A DNA stretch of 34,493 bases from the NCBI GenBank assembly GCA_012727835.1, contig JAAYGE010000105.1, forward strand, positions 1-34,493, read 5' to 3'. The notes under the pieces were generated by a model that made no database searches, was not told where the DNA came from, and worked only from the letters and a program-made list of their open reading frames with translations. The translations under genes were made by a program, and so were the position numbers. Positions within the stretch are counted from its first letter, which is position 1, and every line of letters starts with the position of its first letter. Shown here piece after piece: positions 23,098-31,228 of the stretch. The DNA comes from Bacillota bacterium. Its GTDB lineage: Bacteria; Bacillota_H; UBA994; UBA5500.

Positions 23098-23784
23098 TTA
23101 ATTTCTACCAGCCCAGCCCCCCACTCTTTTCTTACTAGCCAAGTAACCCGCGATAGATAACATCAGGAGCAAACCGACAGCCCGGAAAGCGGCTTGCCCG
23201 GCCGCATTAGCAAAAAACTGCTCCGGCAACAAATTAATCAATTGATCCGCCGCCGGGTCCAGCAGCCAAAGATCGTTATCGAAGCTAAGCAAATGGAAAA
23301 GCGTAAAGTAGCGGTTAAAGTCTGTATTGACCAGCAGCACCAGCAGTATACCTACTAAGATGGCTAGAGCAGAACCACGGGACAGGGCCTTTAAATAATT
23401 CGCCAGCTGGGACCGGCGCCAAGCCATTACACCCACTAATAATAAGGCCAAGGATAGGAGGCCTACCGCATAGCGGGCCAACTGGAACAAATGGCGCACA
23501 TCCACCATATGTAAGACTTCTCTCTCATTCAGAAACCAACTTTCTTCACCGGCCAGGGTAACCTTTACATTGGGATCGACTAGCTTTCCCCGTAGGTAAG
23601 CGGCCGTTTGCTGAGCATATCGATAAACATCCGCTTCGTCCATGCCTATAGCTCGGTAGCTTTCCAGCTTGAATAACTGGCCAGCTATATAGTCGGCACT
23701 GTAGGCAACCGATTGCACTCCCACCAAGAGGGCTAATACCAGCAATGCCACAACCAAACAGGAGTTCGCAATGAAAGACCGCAT
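23098..23784 (-). CDS. TIGR01906/DUF1461 family integral membrane protein
   Basis: 228 residues with four or more hydrophobic helices: an N-terminal one (CLVVALLVLALLVGV), two in the middle (AVGLLSLALLLVGVMAW; ALAILVGILLVLLV) and one at the end (AVGLLLMLSIAGYLAS). The first extracytoplasmic loop contains ESWFLNEREVLHMVDVRHLF, and the later FNRYFTLFHLLSFDNDLWLL with LLDP is the signature stretch of this Firmicute family, whose function is unknown. ATG 23784 follows AAGGTG; an ATG 18 bp earlier is possible. It is divergent from the Na/Pi cotransporter and the 113-bp gap carries the Pho-box-like repeats, which could affect both. Confidence 0.85.
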   Translation of the reverse strand: MRSFIANSCLVVALLVLALLVGVQSVAYSADYIAGQLFKLESYRAIGMDEADVYRYAQQTAAYLRGKLVDPNVKVTLAGEESWFLNEREVLHMVDVRHLFQLARYAVGLLSLALLLVGVMAWRRSQLANYLKALSRGSALAILVGILLVLLVNTDFNRYFTLFHLLSFDNDLWLLDPAADQLINLLPEQFFANAAGQAAFRAVGLLLMLSIAGYLASKKRVGGWAGRN

Positions 23785-23805
23785 TAATATCACCTTACCC
23801 ATTCC

Positions 23806-23822
23806 TTAACATGATCTTAACA
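23806..23822 (+). promoter_or_regulatory. Pho-box-like direct repeat upstream of the Na/Pi cotransporter gene
   Basis: TTAACA (23806-23811) and TTAACA (23817-23822) are exact repeats with an 11-bp period, the arrangement of PhoP sites in Bacillus (TTAACA-like repeats, 5-bp spacers). They lie upstream of a good -10 (TACAAT, 23854-23859) that lacks a -35, as expected for an activated promoter. Only two repeats are seen. Confidence 0.6.
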
Positions 23823-23853
23823 AGATAGCTCTTTTTCTAACGAATGCCAGCGT

Positions 23854-23859
23854 TACAAT
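23854..23859 (+). promoter_or_regulatory. -10 element of the Na/Pi cotransporter promoter
   Basis: TACAAT, five of six matches, about 40 bp before the GTG start. The expected -35 position has only CTTTTT, so activation through the upstream TTAACA repeats is plausible. Confidence 0.5.
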
Positions 23860-23897
23860 GATAATAACACGAGTTGGATTTCCTTGGGGGTGCAAAT

Positions 23898-25556
23898 GTG
23901 CATAGCGGTCTTTTGATGGCCTTCGGTTTGTTTGGGGGCCTAGGTTTATTTCTCTTTGGCATGCTACTCATGGCTGACGGACTGCAGAAGATAGCCGGCG
24001 ATCGGTTGCGCCGACTGATCGAGGTGCTGACCAGCACGCCCATCACTGGCATGCTGATCGGGGCTGTAGTAACCATGTTGATACAACGCAGCAGCGCCAC
24101 CAGTGTCATGGTGGTAGGATTCGTTAATGCGGGCCTCATGACCTTGCGTCAGGCGATTTCCGTTATCATGGGTGCGGCCGTCGGAACTACAGTAACTGCC
24201 TTTATGGTCTCCCTTCGGCTCTCCGATTTGGCGCTACCGGCCATCGGTATCGGATTTTTGCTATCCATGATTGGCCAAAGCAAGCGTATGCGTTTCGGAG
24301 GACAAGCCCTCTTAGGCTTCGGGGTTCTTTTCTTAGGGCTGACGATTATGGGTGACGCCATGAAGCCCCTCGGCACAAACCCCATTTTCACTGGCATGAT
24401 CCTTAACTTTAGTCAACGTCCTTTTCTTGGAGTGTTGGCCGGTGCTTTATTCACTGCTGTTGTGCAAAGTAGTAGTGCCACTTCCAGCCTAGTAGTCGCG
24501 TTGGCTGCCCGAGGTTTACTGGACCTGAATGCGGCCTTTTCCATAATTCTGGGAGCCAATATTGGGACAACTGTAACCTCCCTGTTGGCATCTATACCGA
24601 TGCAGCTGACGGCGAAGCGGGCTGCCTTAGCCCACCTGATTTTCAAAATAATAGGTGTGTCAATCTTCCTGGTGCTGTTCCATCCCTTCCTAACTTTCAT
24701 AGCCAACACCTTTCCCGCGGTGGACCGGCAAGCAGCCAACGCCAATATCATCTTTAATATTATCAATGCACTTATAATGTTACCCTTTATCTCCGTTCTC
24801 GAGCGGTTGGTGGAGCGCCTGCTACCTGGGGTTGACCCCACCGAGCAGGCGGGAGCCGTCTATCTTGATAGCAACCTTTTAAATACTCCCTCGGTTGCTC
24901 TAGGTCAGGCAACCCGAGAATTGGTGCGCATGGGAAAACTGGCTACCGAAATGCTAGAAAAAGTATTAGCCGCTTTTAGCACCAGCGACCGGAGCCATTT
25001 AGCTGGTGTTGAACAAATGGAAGAAACCATCGATCAGCTGGAGAGGGATATCGTTGATTACCTGGTGCGGTTATCCCAGAAATCGCTGAGCAACGAACAA
25101 TCGGAGCGACTAAATGCGCTACTACATGTAAGCAGCGACCTGGAACGCATCGGCGACCATGCCCAAAACATCGCCGATCTAGCCGACTACCGAATAGAAC
25201 ACCGACTCCCCCTCTCGGAAGAGGCGGAAGCCGAACTGGATGACATGAGTAGCCAAGTGCGCAACCTGGTAGAAGCAGCCGTTTCCCTACTTACCTCTGG
25301 CGATAGGGCCAGCGCCAAATTGATTATGGCCGACGAGGGCTGCATTGATCATTTGGAAAAACGCCTGCGTCGTCAACACATTAAACGCCTAAATAACGGC
25401 ATCTGCTTTCCCGCCTCAGGCATTATCTATCTCGATCTCATCTCTAACCTGGAGCGGGTGGCTGACCACGCCAACAACATTGCCGAAGCTCTGGCCGATA
25501 TAAGCGTAGACAAGCCCAGCAGCACCAGTAAAGTCTCTTATAGCGCCAGCAACTGA
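23898..25556 (+). CDS. Na/Pi cotransporter family protein with PhoU-like C-terminal domain
   Basis: 552 residues. The membrane half has two inverted NaPi repeats, each with the transport motif: LIQRSSATSVMVVGFVNAGL in the first and VVQSSSATSSLVVALAARGL in the second, with GAAVGTTVTAFM and GANIGTTVTSLLAS after them. The C-terminal third (from about residue 340) is helical and PhoU-like, with two copies of ER(I/V)xDHAxNIA. The family imports phosphate with sodium. GTG 23898 is chosen because GGGGGTG lies upstream at good spacing; a TTG at 23874 has none. The upstream Pho-box-like repeats fit induction by phosphate shortage. Its last 19 bp overlap the 3' end of the convergent dehydrogenase gene. 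Confidence 0.94.
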   Translation: MHSGLLMAFGLFGGLGLFLFGMLLMADGLQKIAGDRLRRLIEVLTSTPITGMLIGAVVTMLIQRSSATSVMVVGFVNAGLMTLRQAISVIMGAAVGTTVTAFMVSLRLSDLALPAIGIGFLLSMIGQSKRMRFGGQALLGFGVLFLGLTIMGDAMKPLGTNPIFTGMILNFSQRPFLGVLAGALFTAVVQSSSATSSLVVALAARGLLDLNAAFSIILGANIGTTVTSLLASIPMQLTAKRAALAHLIFKIIGVSIFLVLFHPFLTFIANTFPAVDRQAANANIIFNIINALIMLPFISVLERLVERLLPGVDPTEQAGAVYLDSNLLNTPSVALGQATRELVRMGKLATEMLEKVLAAFSTSDRSHLAGVEQMEETIDQLERDIVDYLVRLSQKSLSNEQSERLNALLHVSSDLERIGDHAQNIADLADYRIEHRLPLSEEAEAELDDMSSQVRNLVEAAVSLLTSGDRASAKLIMADEGCIDHLEKRLRRQHIKRLNNGICFPASGIIYLDLISNLERVADHANNIAEALADISVDKPSSTSKVSYSASN

Positions 25557-26482
25557 GAGATGGCGACGGCCCCCTGCCGGGCCAATTCAACCAAACATTC
25601 TTCTGTGGAACCGCCCAAATGGGGTGTCACAATAACGTTATCCATTTGCAGTAAAGGATCAGTGGGGGGCAGAGGCTCCGGGTCAAACACATCCAGAGCA
25701 GCGCCGGCTAAGCGTCCGCTCAACAGCGCCTTGCGCAAGGCCGCTTGTTCAATAAGGGCCCCACGAGCTGTATTGATGATGATAGCGCCTGGCTTAAGCA
25801 TGGTCAGGCGCTGCTCATTTAGTAAATGCCGGGTGGTATCGCTGAGCGGCACATGGAGGCTGACAATATCACTCTCCGTCAGCAACTTTTCTAGGCTCAC
25901 CAGTTCAAAATTAATCCCCACTTCCTTAGGCACGCTACGATTAGTCACCAGCAGCCGTACATTAAACGGTTGCAGTAATGTAGCCACCCGCCGTCCAATT
26001 TGCCCAAAACCAATCAGGCCTACCGTCTTCCCCGCCAGCTCCGTCCCCCTACGCCGGCTATTCTCCCAACCGGAGGTGCGTAATAGGCGGTCGGCCAGAG
26101 GAATTTGCCGTAAGCTGGCCAACATCAAACCCAAAGTCAGCTCGGCCACCGCGTTGGCGTTAATTCCGGGCAAATTAACTACTTTGATACCCAGCTCAGC
26201 TGCCGCAGCCACATCCACCTGATCCACGCCGGCACCATGAACTACAATCCCCTTTAGTTGAGAACAACGCTGTAGCAAGGCCGCCGGAATATTACCGGTA
26301 CGCACAAAGAGCGCCTGGGCCGTCTCAAGTTGCCGCCAGTAGGGTTCTACCTCCTGCTGGCATTCGGAAAAAGGTAGGTTGCCCTCTAGCACCCAAGCCC
26401 TCTTTCCTATTACGGAACGAAAGACATCGGCCCTCACCGGGGTAGCGGCTGTAGCTGTAATCATAATTTTAGGTAACCCCAC
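25538..26482 (-). CDS. D-isomer specific 2-hydroxyacid dehydrogenase (phosphoglycerate dehydrogenase-like)
   Basis: 314 residues. The NAD site is VGLIGFGQIGRRVATLL (GxGxxG), and the catalytic residues are visible as Arg in NTARGALIEQAAL, Glu in FDPEPLPPTDPLL and His in VTPHLGGSTEE. GVDQVDVAAAAELGIKVVNL and NANAVAELTLGLML are characteristic of SerA-like members. It would oxidise a D-2-hydroxyacid; lacking the C-terminal ACT regulatory domain of full SerA, it could equally be a hydroxypyruvate or glyoxylate reductase. GTG 26482 follows GGGGGAGG at eight bases; the upstream in-frame ATGs have no ribosome site. No serine-pathway genes are nearby. It is divergent from the asparaginase gene. Confidence 0.9.
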   Translation of the reverse strand: MGLPKIMITATAATPVRADVFRSVIGKRAWVLEGNLPFSECQQEVEPYWRQLETAQALFVRTGNIPAALLQRCSQLKGIVVHGAGVDQVDVAAAAELGIKVVNLPGINANAVAELTLGLMLASLRQIPLADRLLRTSGWENSRRRGTELAGKTVGLIGFGQIGRRVATLLQPFNVRLLVTNRSVPKEVGINFELVSLEKLLTESDIVSLHVPLSDTTRHLLNEQRLTMLKPGAIIINTARGALIEQAALRKALLSGRLAGAALDVFDPEPLPPTDPLLQMDNVIVTPHLGGSTEECLVELARQGAVAISQLLAL

Positions 26483-26546
26483 TATAACTACCTCCCCCTC
26501 AATTGCTAATTCCATCATAACTAAAGAATCTGCTAGGGAAAAGTTA

Positions 26547-26555
26547 TGCTATACT
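26547..26555 (+). promoter_or_regulatory. Extended -10 promoter of the asparaginase gene
   Basis: TG-C-TATACT, an extended -10 element with 5/6 match, about 35 bp before the ATG. No convincing -35 is seen. Confidence 0.5.
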
Positions 26556-26588
26556 GAGCTTACAGTTATCTAGGAATGAGGTGCCTGT

Positions 26589-27584
26589 ATGAATCGTCCT
26601 ACTATCTATTTGCTGGCTACTGGCGGAACAATTGCGGGACGGGCTAAATCGCCCCTACAAACGGCCGGTTACCGGGCCGGCGAACTCTCGGTAGCCGAAT
26701 TGCTGGAGAGCGTTCCCGGATTAAATGAGACTGCCAAGATAAAAGGTGAACAGATTTGTAACGTGGCCAGTCCCTTCATCACCGTAGACATTTGGTTGCA
26801 ATTGGCCCGGCGAATCAATGAACTGTTGGCTAGTCCAGAAGTGACAGGTGTGGTAGTAACCCACGGCACCGATTCACTGGAAGAGACGGCCTACTTCTTA
26901 AATTTGGTTGTCAAGAGCAGCAAACCGGTTGTCATTGTGGGCGCCATGCGTCCGGCCACCGCCCTTAGCCCCGACGGACCGCTTAACTTAGTAAATGCGG
27001 TACATGTGGCCGCCTGCCCTGCCGCCCACGGTCATGGGGTTTTAGTAGTGATGAACGACGAAATCTATGCGGCCCGGGACGTAAGCAAAACCCATGTCAG
27101 CCATCTACATACTTTCCGCTCCCCCGATTTAGGAGCTCTCGGTAGCATCTCCAGTGGGGTGGTAACCTTCTATCGTCAGGTAACAAGACGGCATACACTA
27201 GATACCGAGTTTGACGTGAACCATCTGCCCACCCTACCCCGGGTAGACATCGTTTATGCCCATTTAGGAGCCGATGGCGCCCTAATAGAAGCGGCCGTGG
27301 CTGCCGGAGCCCGTGGCCTAGTGCTGGCAGGCATGGGACAAGGCGGAGGTACCAGCGAGCAGAACGCGGCTTTACGCTGGGCCCAAGAACGAGGGATAAT
27401 TGTGGTTCGCTCCAGTCGCACCGGAACTGGACGTATCCTCCCTCCACCAGCGGAATGGCTAGCCCAGGGACTTGCCATCACTGCCGACAACCTCAATCCA
27501 CAAAAGGCCCGTATTTTATTAGCATTGGCGTTAACCCGTACCACCGACCCGACAGAAATTCAGCGCATGTTCACCATTTACTAA
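26589..27584 (+). CDS. L-asparaginase (type II-like)
   Basis: 331 residues. The two catalytic threonines are in LLATGGTIAGRA and VVVTHGTDSLEETAYFL, and the substrate loop MRPATALSPDGPLNL is present; GQGGGTSEQNAALRWA and SSRTGTGRI complete the C-terminal domain. The enzyme hydrolyses asparagine to aspartate and ammonia. By motif it is close to the type II (AnsB) enzymes usually exported in Gram-negatives, but it begins MNRPTIYLLATGGT with no signal peptide, so it should be cytoplasmic. ATG 26589 follows GAGGTG. It is a single gene, with its end about 13 bp before the -35 of the thiamine operon. Confidence 0.95.
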   Translation: MNRPTIYLLATGGTIAGRAKSPLQTAGYRAGELSVAELLESVPGLNETAKIKGEQICNVASPFITVDIWLQLARRINELLASPEVTGVVVTHGTDSLEETAYFLNLVVKSSKPVVIVGAMRPATALSPDGPLNLVNAVHVAACPAAHGHGVLVVMNDEIYAARDVSKTHVSHLHTFRSPDLGALGSISSGVVTFYRQVTRRHTLDTEFDVNHLPTLPRVDIVYAHLGADGALIEAAVAAGARGLVLAGMGQGGGTSEQNAALRWAQERGIIVVRSSRTGTGRILPPPAEWLAQGLAITADNLNPQKARILLALALTRTTDPTEIQRMFTIY

Positions 27585-27597
27585 GACATCTAGGCTC

Positions 27598-27625
27598 TAG
27601 ACAATGGGCCGCTCTTTTATATAAT
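27598..27625 (+). promoter_or_regulatory. Promoter of the thiamine operon
   Basis: TAGACA (27598-27603), 16-bp spacer, perfect TATAAT (27620-27625). Transcription would begin just before the TPP aptamer. Confidence 0.75.
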
Positions 27626-27648
27626 AAGTGTACAGAAGACAAGTGCAT

Positions 27649-27745
27649 AAACTAGGGGGGCTGGAATTGGCCAGCTGAGATTGTATCCCGTAAAGATACT
27701 GACCCTTATACCTGATCTGGGTAATGCCAGCGTAGGGAAGAAGTT
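27649..27745 (+). ncRNA. TPP riboswitch (THI element)
   Basis: The conserved THI-box segments occur in order: AACTAGGGGGGCTGG, GCTGAGATTG, ACCCTTATACCTGATCTGGG, TAATGCCAGCGTAGGGAAG. Thiamine pyrophosphate binding should favour the terminator at 27773-27798 and shut down the transporter operon that follows. Confidence 0.96.
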
Positions 27746-27772
27746 TAATTTGCCTATTGGCCCTGTCCATGG

Positions 27773-27798
27773 CGCCTCCCAGTTCGGGAGGCGTTTTT
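27773..27798 (+). terminator. Terminator of the TPP riboswitch expression platform
   Basis: CGCCTCCC (27773-27780) pairs with GGGAGGCG (27786-27793), followed by T5. Its position between aptamer and first gene indicates transcriptional attenuation. Confidence 0.9.
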
Positions 27799-27836
27799 GT
27801 CTTTCAGCACAAACTAACTAAGGAGGCCCAACAGCC

Positions 27837-28829
27837 ATGCGTAAATACCGTATGATGATGGCAATTCTAATGCTCGCTCTAACTACCCTTCTGGTAGCCG
27901 CCTGCCGCCAACCGGAGGTCAACCAGGAACTAAGGCCGGTTACGTTAGTACTAGATTGGACGCCTAATACCAACCATACCGGCCTTTACGTGGCGCAAGC
28001 CAAAGGATATTTTAAGGACCAGGGACTAGATGTAACCATAATGCTGCCGGGCGATGCGGGTGTTATCCAAACGGTAGCCAGCGGCAACGCCCACTTTGGT
28101 GTAAGCTATCAGGAGGAACTTACTCTAGCCCGGGTGCAAGATGTACCAGCTATCTCTATTGCGGCTGTCATCCAGCATAATACATCGGGTTTCGCCTCGC
28201 CGGCGCACAAGAACATCAAGAGTCCTAAAGATTTCGTGGGTAAAACCTACGGCGGGTGGGGTTCACCGGTGGAGGAAGCGGTAATCGAATCGGTAATGCA
28301 GCTGGAAGGAGCCAGTGCCAGCGATGTGAATTTCATTAACATCGGTGATGTGGATTTCTTTACCGCCGTTCAGCGGGATATCGACTTCGCCTGGGCTTTC
28401 TACGCTTGGACGGGCATCGAAGCCGAGTTACGAGATTTCCCGCTTAACATGATTTATGTTAAAGATCTATCACCCCAGCTGGACTACTATACGCCCATCC
28501 TGATCACCAGCGAGGAACTGGCCACTGAAGACCCCGAGTTGGTTAAGGCCTTTATGGCAGCAGTGACGCTAGGATATGAATTCGCCATAGCCAACCCGGA
28601 AGCCGCCGCTGAGATTCTCATTGCCGCCGAACCCGATCTGGACCCCGAGCTGGTACGTGCTAGTCAACTCTGGTTGGCCGACAAATACCAGGACGACGCC
28701 CCCCGGTGGGGTGAACAAAAGCTAGAGGTTTGGCAAGGATACACCGATTGGATGCTGAGCAAGGGGCTGCTGGAGAAAGAAATAGACGTAAAACAGGCCT
28801 TTACCAATGATTTCTTACCAGCTAGGTAA
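27837..28829 (+). CDS. thiY: Thiamine-precursor ABC transporter, substrate-binding lipoprotein (ThiY-like)
   Basis: 330 residues. A lipoprotein signal (MRKYRMMMAILMLALTTLLV then AAC, lipobox LVAAC) anchors it outside the membrane. The mature part is an NMT1/ThiY-type binding protein: VTLVLDWTPNTNHTGLYVAQ, GYFKDQGLDVTIMLPGDAG, VASGNAHFGVSYQEELTLAR and KTYGGWGSPVEEAVI. Related proteins bind formylaminopyrimidine or hydroxymethylpyrimidine, degradation products of thiamine used for salvage. ATG 27837 follows AAGGAGG. It is the first gene behind the TPP riboswitch and is followed by a thiamine-binding small protein, permease and ATPase, which supports this substrate class over other NMT1 ligands. 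Confidence 0.93.
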   Translation: MRKYRMMMAILMLALTTLLVAACRQPEVNQELRPVTLVLDWTPNTNHTGLYVAQAKGYFKDQGLDVTIMLPGDAGVIQTVASGNAHFGVSYQEELTLARVQDVPAISIAAVIQHNTSGFASPAHKNIKSPKDFVGKTYGGWGSPVEEAVIESVMQLEGASASDVNFINIGDVDFFTAVQRDIDFAWAFYAWTGIEAELRDFPLNMIYVKDLSPQLDYYTPILITSEELATEDPELVKAFMAAVTLGYEFAIANPEAAAEILIAAEPDLDPELVRASQLWLADKYQDDAPRWGEQKLEVWQGYTDWMLSKGLLEKEIDVKQAFTNDFLPAR

Positions 28830-28846
28830 ACTAGGAGGAGAAAATA

Positions 28847-29146
28847 ATGCCTAATGCACTAGTAAGCATACAGGTGATTCCTAATACACCGGGGGGTTCC
28901 GATCCCATCCCCTATATAGATCTAGCCATCGGGATGATTAGCGACTCGGGACTAGTCTATCGGGTTGGCCCCTTGGAAACCACCATGGAAGGCCCGCTGT
29001 CCCAGTGTTTGAACGTGGTGCAGCAAATCAATGAAACGCTGATCGAAAAGGGATGTCCGAACATCATTTCCCAAGTAAAGGTCTACTGTCCTGCACCCAG
29101 CGGCTCCCTTTTTCAGCTGACAAAGAAGTATGATCCCCATGCTTAA
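28847..29146 (+). CDS. Thiamine-binding protein of the MTH1187/YkoF-like family (PF01910)
   Basis: 99 residues: ALVSIQVIPNTPGG, IDLAIGMISDSGLVYRVGPL, ETTMEGPLSQCLNVVQQINE and ISQVKVYCPAPSG. This is the ferredoxin-like single domain of the MTH1187 family (DUF77), with the conserved YxVxPLxTTxEG core; family members bind thiamine or related pyrimidines. ATG 28847 follows AGGAGGAG. It lies between the binding protein and permease genes under TPP control, so a role as soluble thiamine or precursor carrier is likely. The 3' end overlaps the permease gene by 17 bp, indicating coupled translation. Confidence 0.92.
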   Translation: MPNALVSIQVIPNTPGGSDPIPYIDLAIGMISDSGLVYRVGPLETTMEGPLSQCLNVVQQINETLIEKGCPNIISQVKVYCPAPSGSLFQLTKKYDPHA

Positions 29147-29909
29147 GAAACTCTTACGTAAAGCAGGACCGCCCCTCTTGGCGGTCCTCCTCTTGCTAGT
29201 TGTTTGGGAACTTTATGTAACTGCTTACCAAGTGGAAGCTTGGCTGCTACCGGCACCGACTGCTATTGTCCGGGAAGCGATTAACAATTGGCCACGGGTG
29301 CAAATGCATACCTTAGCCACCCTGGAAATTGCTATCATCGGCTTTGTTTTGGGTACGGTTGTGGGCTTATTGCTGGCCGTTGTGCTGCATAGCATTTTTC
29401 CATCCTTACGGCAGGCCCTTTACCCGCTCATAATTCTATCCCAAAATATACCCATTATAGCTCTCGCTCCCCTTTTAGTAGTCTGGTTTGGTTTTGGTAT
29501 TTTACCTAAAGTGTTGATCATCGCCCTAATGTGCTTTTTCCCGGTTTTGATAGCCGCCCTTCAAGGGCTGGACTACCCCAACGCGGCCATGCTAGATTAC
29601 TTGCGCATGATTGGAGCTAGAATAGGGCAGATTTTTTTCCTGCTGGAGCTCCCCAACTCCTTGCCCCATGTATTTTCCGGGCTGAAAGTGGCAGCCACCT
29701 ATAGCATGATGGGAGCGGTAATCTCCGAGTGGTTAGGCGCCCAAAGGGGGCTGGGAGTTTATATGCGTTTAGCGGCAGCCTCCTTCCGAACCGACCGGGT
29801 TTTTGTGAGCATTTTTGTCATAGTAGTCCTCAGTCTACTTTTCTTTGCCAGTATTGCCTATTGGGAGAGGAAGCTTATCCGCTGGAACAGCCGGGGGGAG
29901 GGAAATTGA
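29130..29909 (+). CDS. thiX: Thiamine-precursor ABC transporter, permease (ThiX-like)
   Basis: 259 residues with about six membrane helices, including LLAVLLLLVVWELYV, IAIIGFVLGTVVGLLLAVVL, ILPKVLIIALMCFFPVLIAA and IFVIVVLSLLFFASIAY. The EAA loop that docks the ATPase is visible as YLRMIGARIGQIFFLLELP followed by NSLPHVFSGLK. It belongs to the SsuC/TauC-like permease family. ATG 29130 is taken, overlapping the previous gene; an ATG nine bases later is possible. The stop TGA overlaps the ATPase start (TGATG), so translation is coupled. Specificity for a thiamine pyrimidine comes from the riboswitch and neighbours. Confidence 0.93.
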   Translation: MIPMLKKLLRKAGPPLLAVLLLLVVWELYVTAYQVEAWLLPAPTAIVREAINNWPRVQMHTLATLEIAIIGFVLGTVVGLLLAVVLHSIFPSLRQALYPLIILSQNIPIIALAPLLVVWFGFGILPKVLIIALMCFFPVLIAALQGLDYPNAAMLDYLRMIGARIGQIFFLLELPNSLPHVFSGLKVAATYSMMGAVISEWLGAQRGLGVYMRLAAASFRTDRVFVSIFVIVVLSLLFFASIAYWERKLIRWNSRGEGN

Positions 29910-30682
29910 TGCTAGAACTACTACAGGTGAGCATGCATTATGATACCGTTGAGGTGCTGCGGAATATCTCCCTGCAGGTAGAGCGGGGAGAGTTTGCCGC
30001 CCTCATTGGTCCCTCTGGTTGTGGCAAGAGCACGCTTTTCAAGTTGATTGGTGGACTGCTGACCCCGACGGCAGGAGAAATCTGGCTGGAGGGCAAGGAA
30101 ATCACCGGCAAGACGGGCCACGTCAGTTATGTGCCTCAGCAGAATACCCTTTTCCCTTGGCGTACTGTAGAAAGTAATGCGGCTCTAGCACTAGAGGTGG
30201 CAGGGGTGTCGAAACAGACCGCTTTAGCCAAAGCCCGTGCTTGGTTGCCCCGGGTGGGCCTGGGCGGTTATGAAAAGGCCTATCCGGATTCGCTATCCGG
30301 TGGTATGCAACAACGGGTCAGCTTCTTAAGGGCCCTACTTGCTCCCCAAGAATTGATGTGTCTCGACGAGCCCTTCGGTGCTCTAGATGCCCTTACCCGC
30401 TCAGAAATGCAACAATGGCTATTAGATATCTGGGAAGAGCACCGACGCACCGTGCTACTGGTGACCCACAGTATAGAAGAAGCTCTACTCTTAGCCGACC
30501 GGGTCTTCGTTTTGTCGGCCCGACCGGCTCAGATCATAGAAGAAATTATAGTACCCTTTCCTCGTCCCCGGGACGAAAAAGTTATTGCTTTACCCGAGTT
30601 TACGGCTCTAAGACAGAAAATCCACTCCTTGTTGGCTGCTACACGGACAAACGTAGCCAACAACCTCACCCCAAACGTTTAG
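29909..30682 (+). CDS. thiZ: Thiamine-precursor ABC transporter, ATP-binding protein (ThiZ-like)
   Basis: 257 residues of the SsuB/TauB-like ATPase family: Walker A LIGPSGCGKSTLFKLIGG, Q-loop YVPQQNTLFPWRTV, signature SLSGGMQQRVSFLRALL, Walker B ELMCLDEPFGALD, H-loop LLVTHSIEEALLLADRV. ATG 29909 overlaps the permease stop and is preceded by GGGGGGAGGG; any longer frame would lie inside the permease gene. With ThiY and ThiX it completes one importer. The operon ends at a 13-bp hairpin (30692-30758). Confidence 0.95.
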   Translation: MLELLQVSMHYDTVEVLRNISLQVERGEFAALIGPSGCGKSTLFKLIGGLLTPTAGEIWLEGKEITGKTGHVSYVPQQNTLFPWRTVESNAALALEVAGVSKQTALAKARAWLPRVGLGGYEKAYPDSLSGGMQQRVSFLRALLAPQELMCLDEPFGALDALTRSEMQQWLLDIWEEHRRTVLLVTHSIEEALLLADRVFVLSARPAQIIEEIIVPFPRPRDEKVIALPEFTALRQKIHSLLAATRTNVANNLTPNV

Positions 30683-30691
30683 CCTAAAATC

Positions 30692-30758
30692 GGGCAGTGG
30701 ATACGGCTTGGAACCGGGAACAGCCTCTTCCCAAGGTCCCACGCAGTATCCACTGCCC
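30692..30758 (+). terminator. Long hairpin after the thiamine operon
   Basis: GGGCAGTGGATAC (30692-30704) pairs perfectly over 13 bp with GTATCCACTGCCC (30746-30758) around a 41-nt loop; only CTCTTTG follows, so it may stabilise the 3' end more than terminate. Confidence 0.55.
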
Positions 30759-30820
30759 CTCTTTGCGCCAGCTTAAAACTAACCTCGGAGACTTGCGGGC
30801 GGCCCGAGGTCAGCCATCCA

Positions 30821-31105
30821 TTACTCTTCTCCTCGCCCGTGGCTACCACACCACAGCTTCAGGGCCAATGCCAGGCCGCCTACAAGCAATACCCGATACA
30901 CCAGCCCCCGCCACGGAGAAACAGCTTTGGCAGGTGTGCTATTCTGGCTGGCCTTTTCTTCCGCGGTCTGGGTCTTATCCATGACCGGCTGGGCCGACTC
31001 ATCCACCGAGTTATCTAATGGTTGCTCTCGCCAATGAAAACTAGAGGGCAGATTGTTTCCTATGACCAATGAACAGATATTGATGATATTCACTTTGCTA
31101 TTCAC
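30821..31105 (-). CDS. Hypothetical protein with a C-terminal membrane helix
   Basis: About 94 residues from GTG 31105, which follows AAAGAGGTG. The N-terminus is NSKVNIINICSLVIGNN, a beta-rich stretch; the middle is hydrophilic and disordered-looking (SVDESAQPVMDKTQTAEEKA); near the end a hydrophobic helix, VYRVLLVGGLALALKL, is followed by a short Gly/Glu tail. I recognise no family, though the opening strands recall small spore-germination proteins. An overlapping frame on the other strand (30697-30984) looks worse. It is convergent with the thiamine operon. Reality rests on the ribosome site and the helix. Confidence 0.5.
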   Translation of the reverse strand: MNSKVNIINICSLVIGNNLPSSFHWREQPLDNSVDESAQPVMDKTQTAEEKASQNSTPAKAVSPWRGLVYRVLLVGGLALALKLWCGSHGRGEE

Positions 31106-31228
31106 AGGCTCACCTCTTTCCATCCTACTCTTAAACATATTTCCGCTTTCGCTACTGTAAATCCTACCTGCAGAATAGATATATATATATCACCATTTTT
31201 CACCGCTGCTGCCACCGGCATCAATTTA

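Noticed and set aside
29729..29908. Extended N-terminus for the ThiZ ATPase reaching into the permease gene
   Set aside because: The extra residues are permease codons read in another frame; the ATG at 29909 has a strong ribosome site and gives the normal ATPase start.
30697..30984. A 95-codon plus-strand frame after the thiamine operon
   Set aside because: It begins inside the 13-bp hairpin, lacks a ribosome site, and overlaps the better-supported minus-strand gene with a membrane helix.
31178..31191. GATATATATATATC palindrome as an operator
   Set aside because: It is a simple AT repeat in an A/T-rich gap and palindromic by composition.
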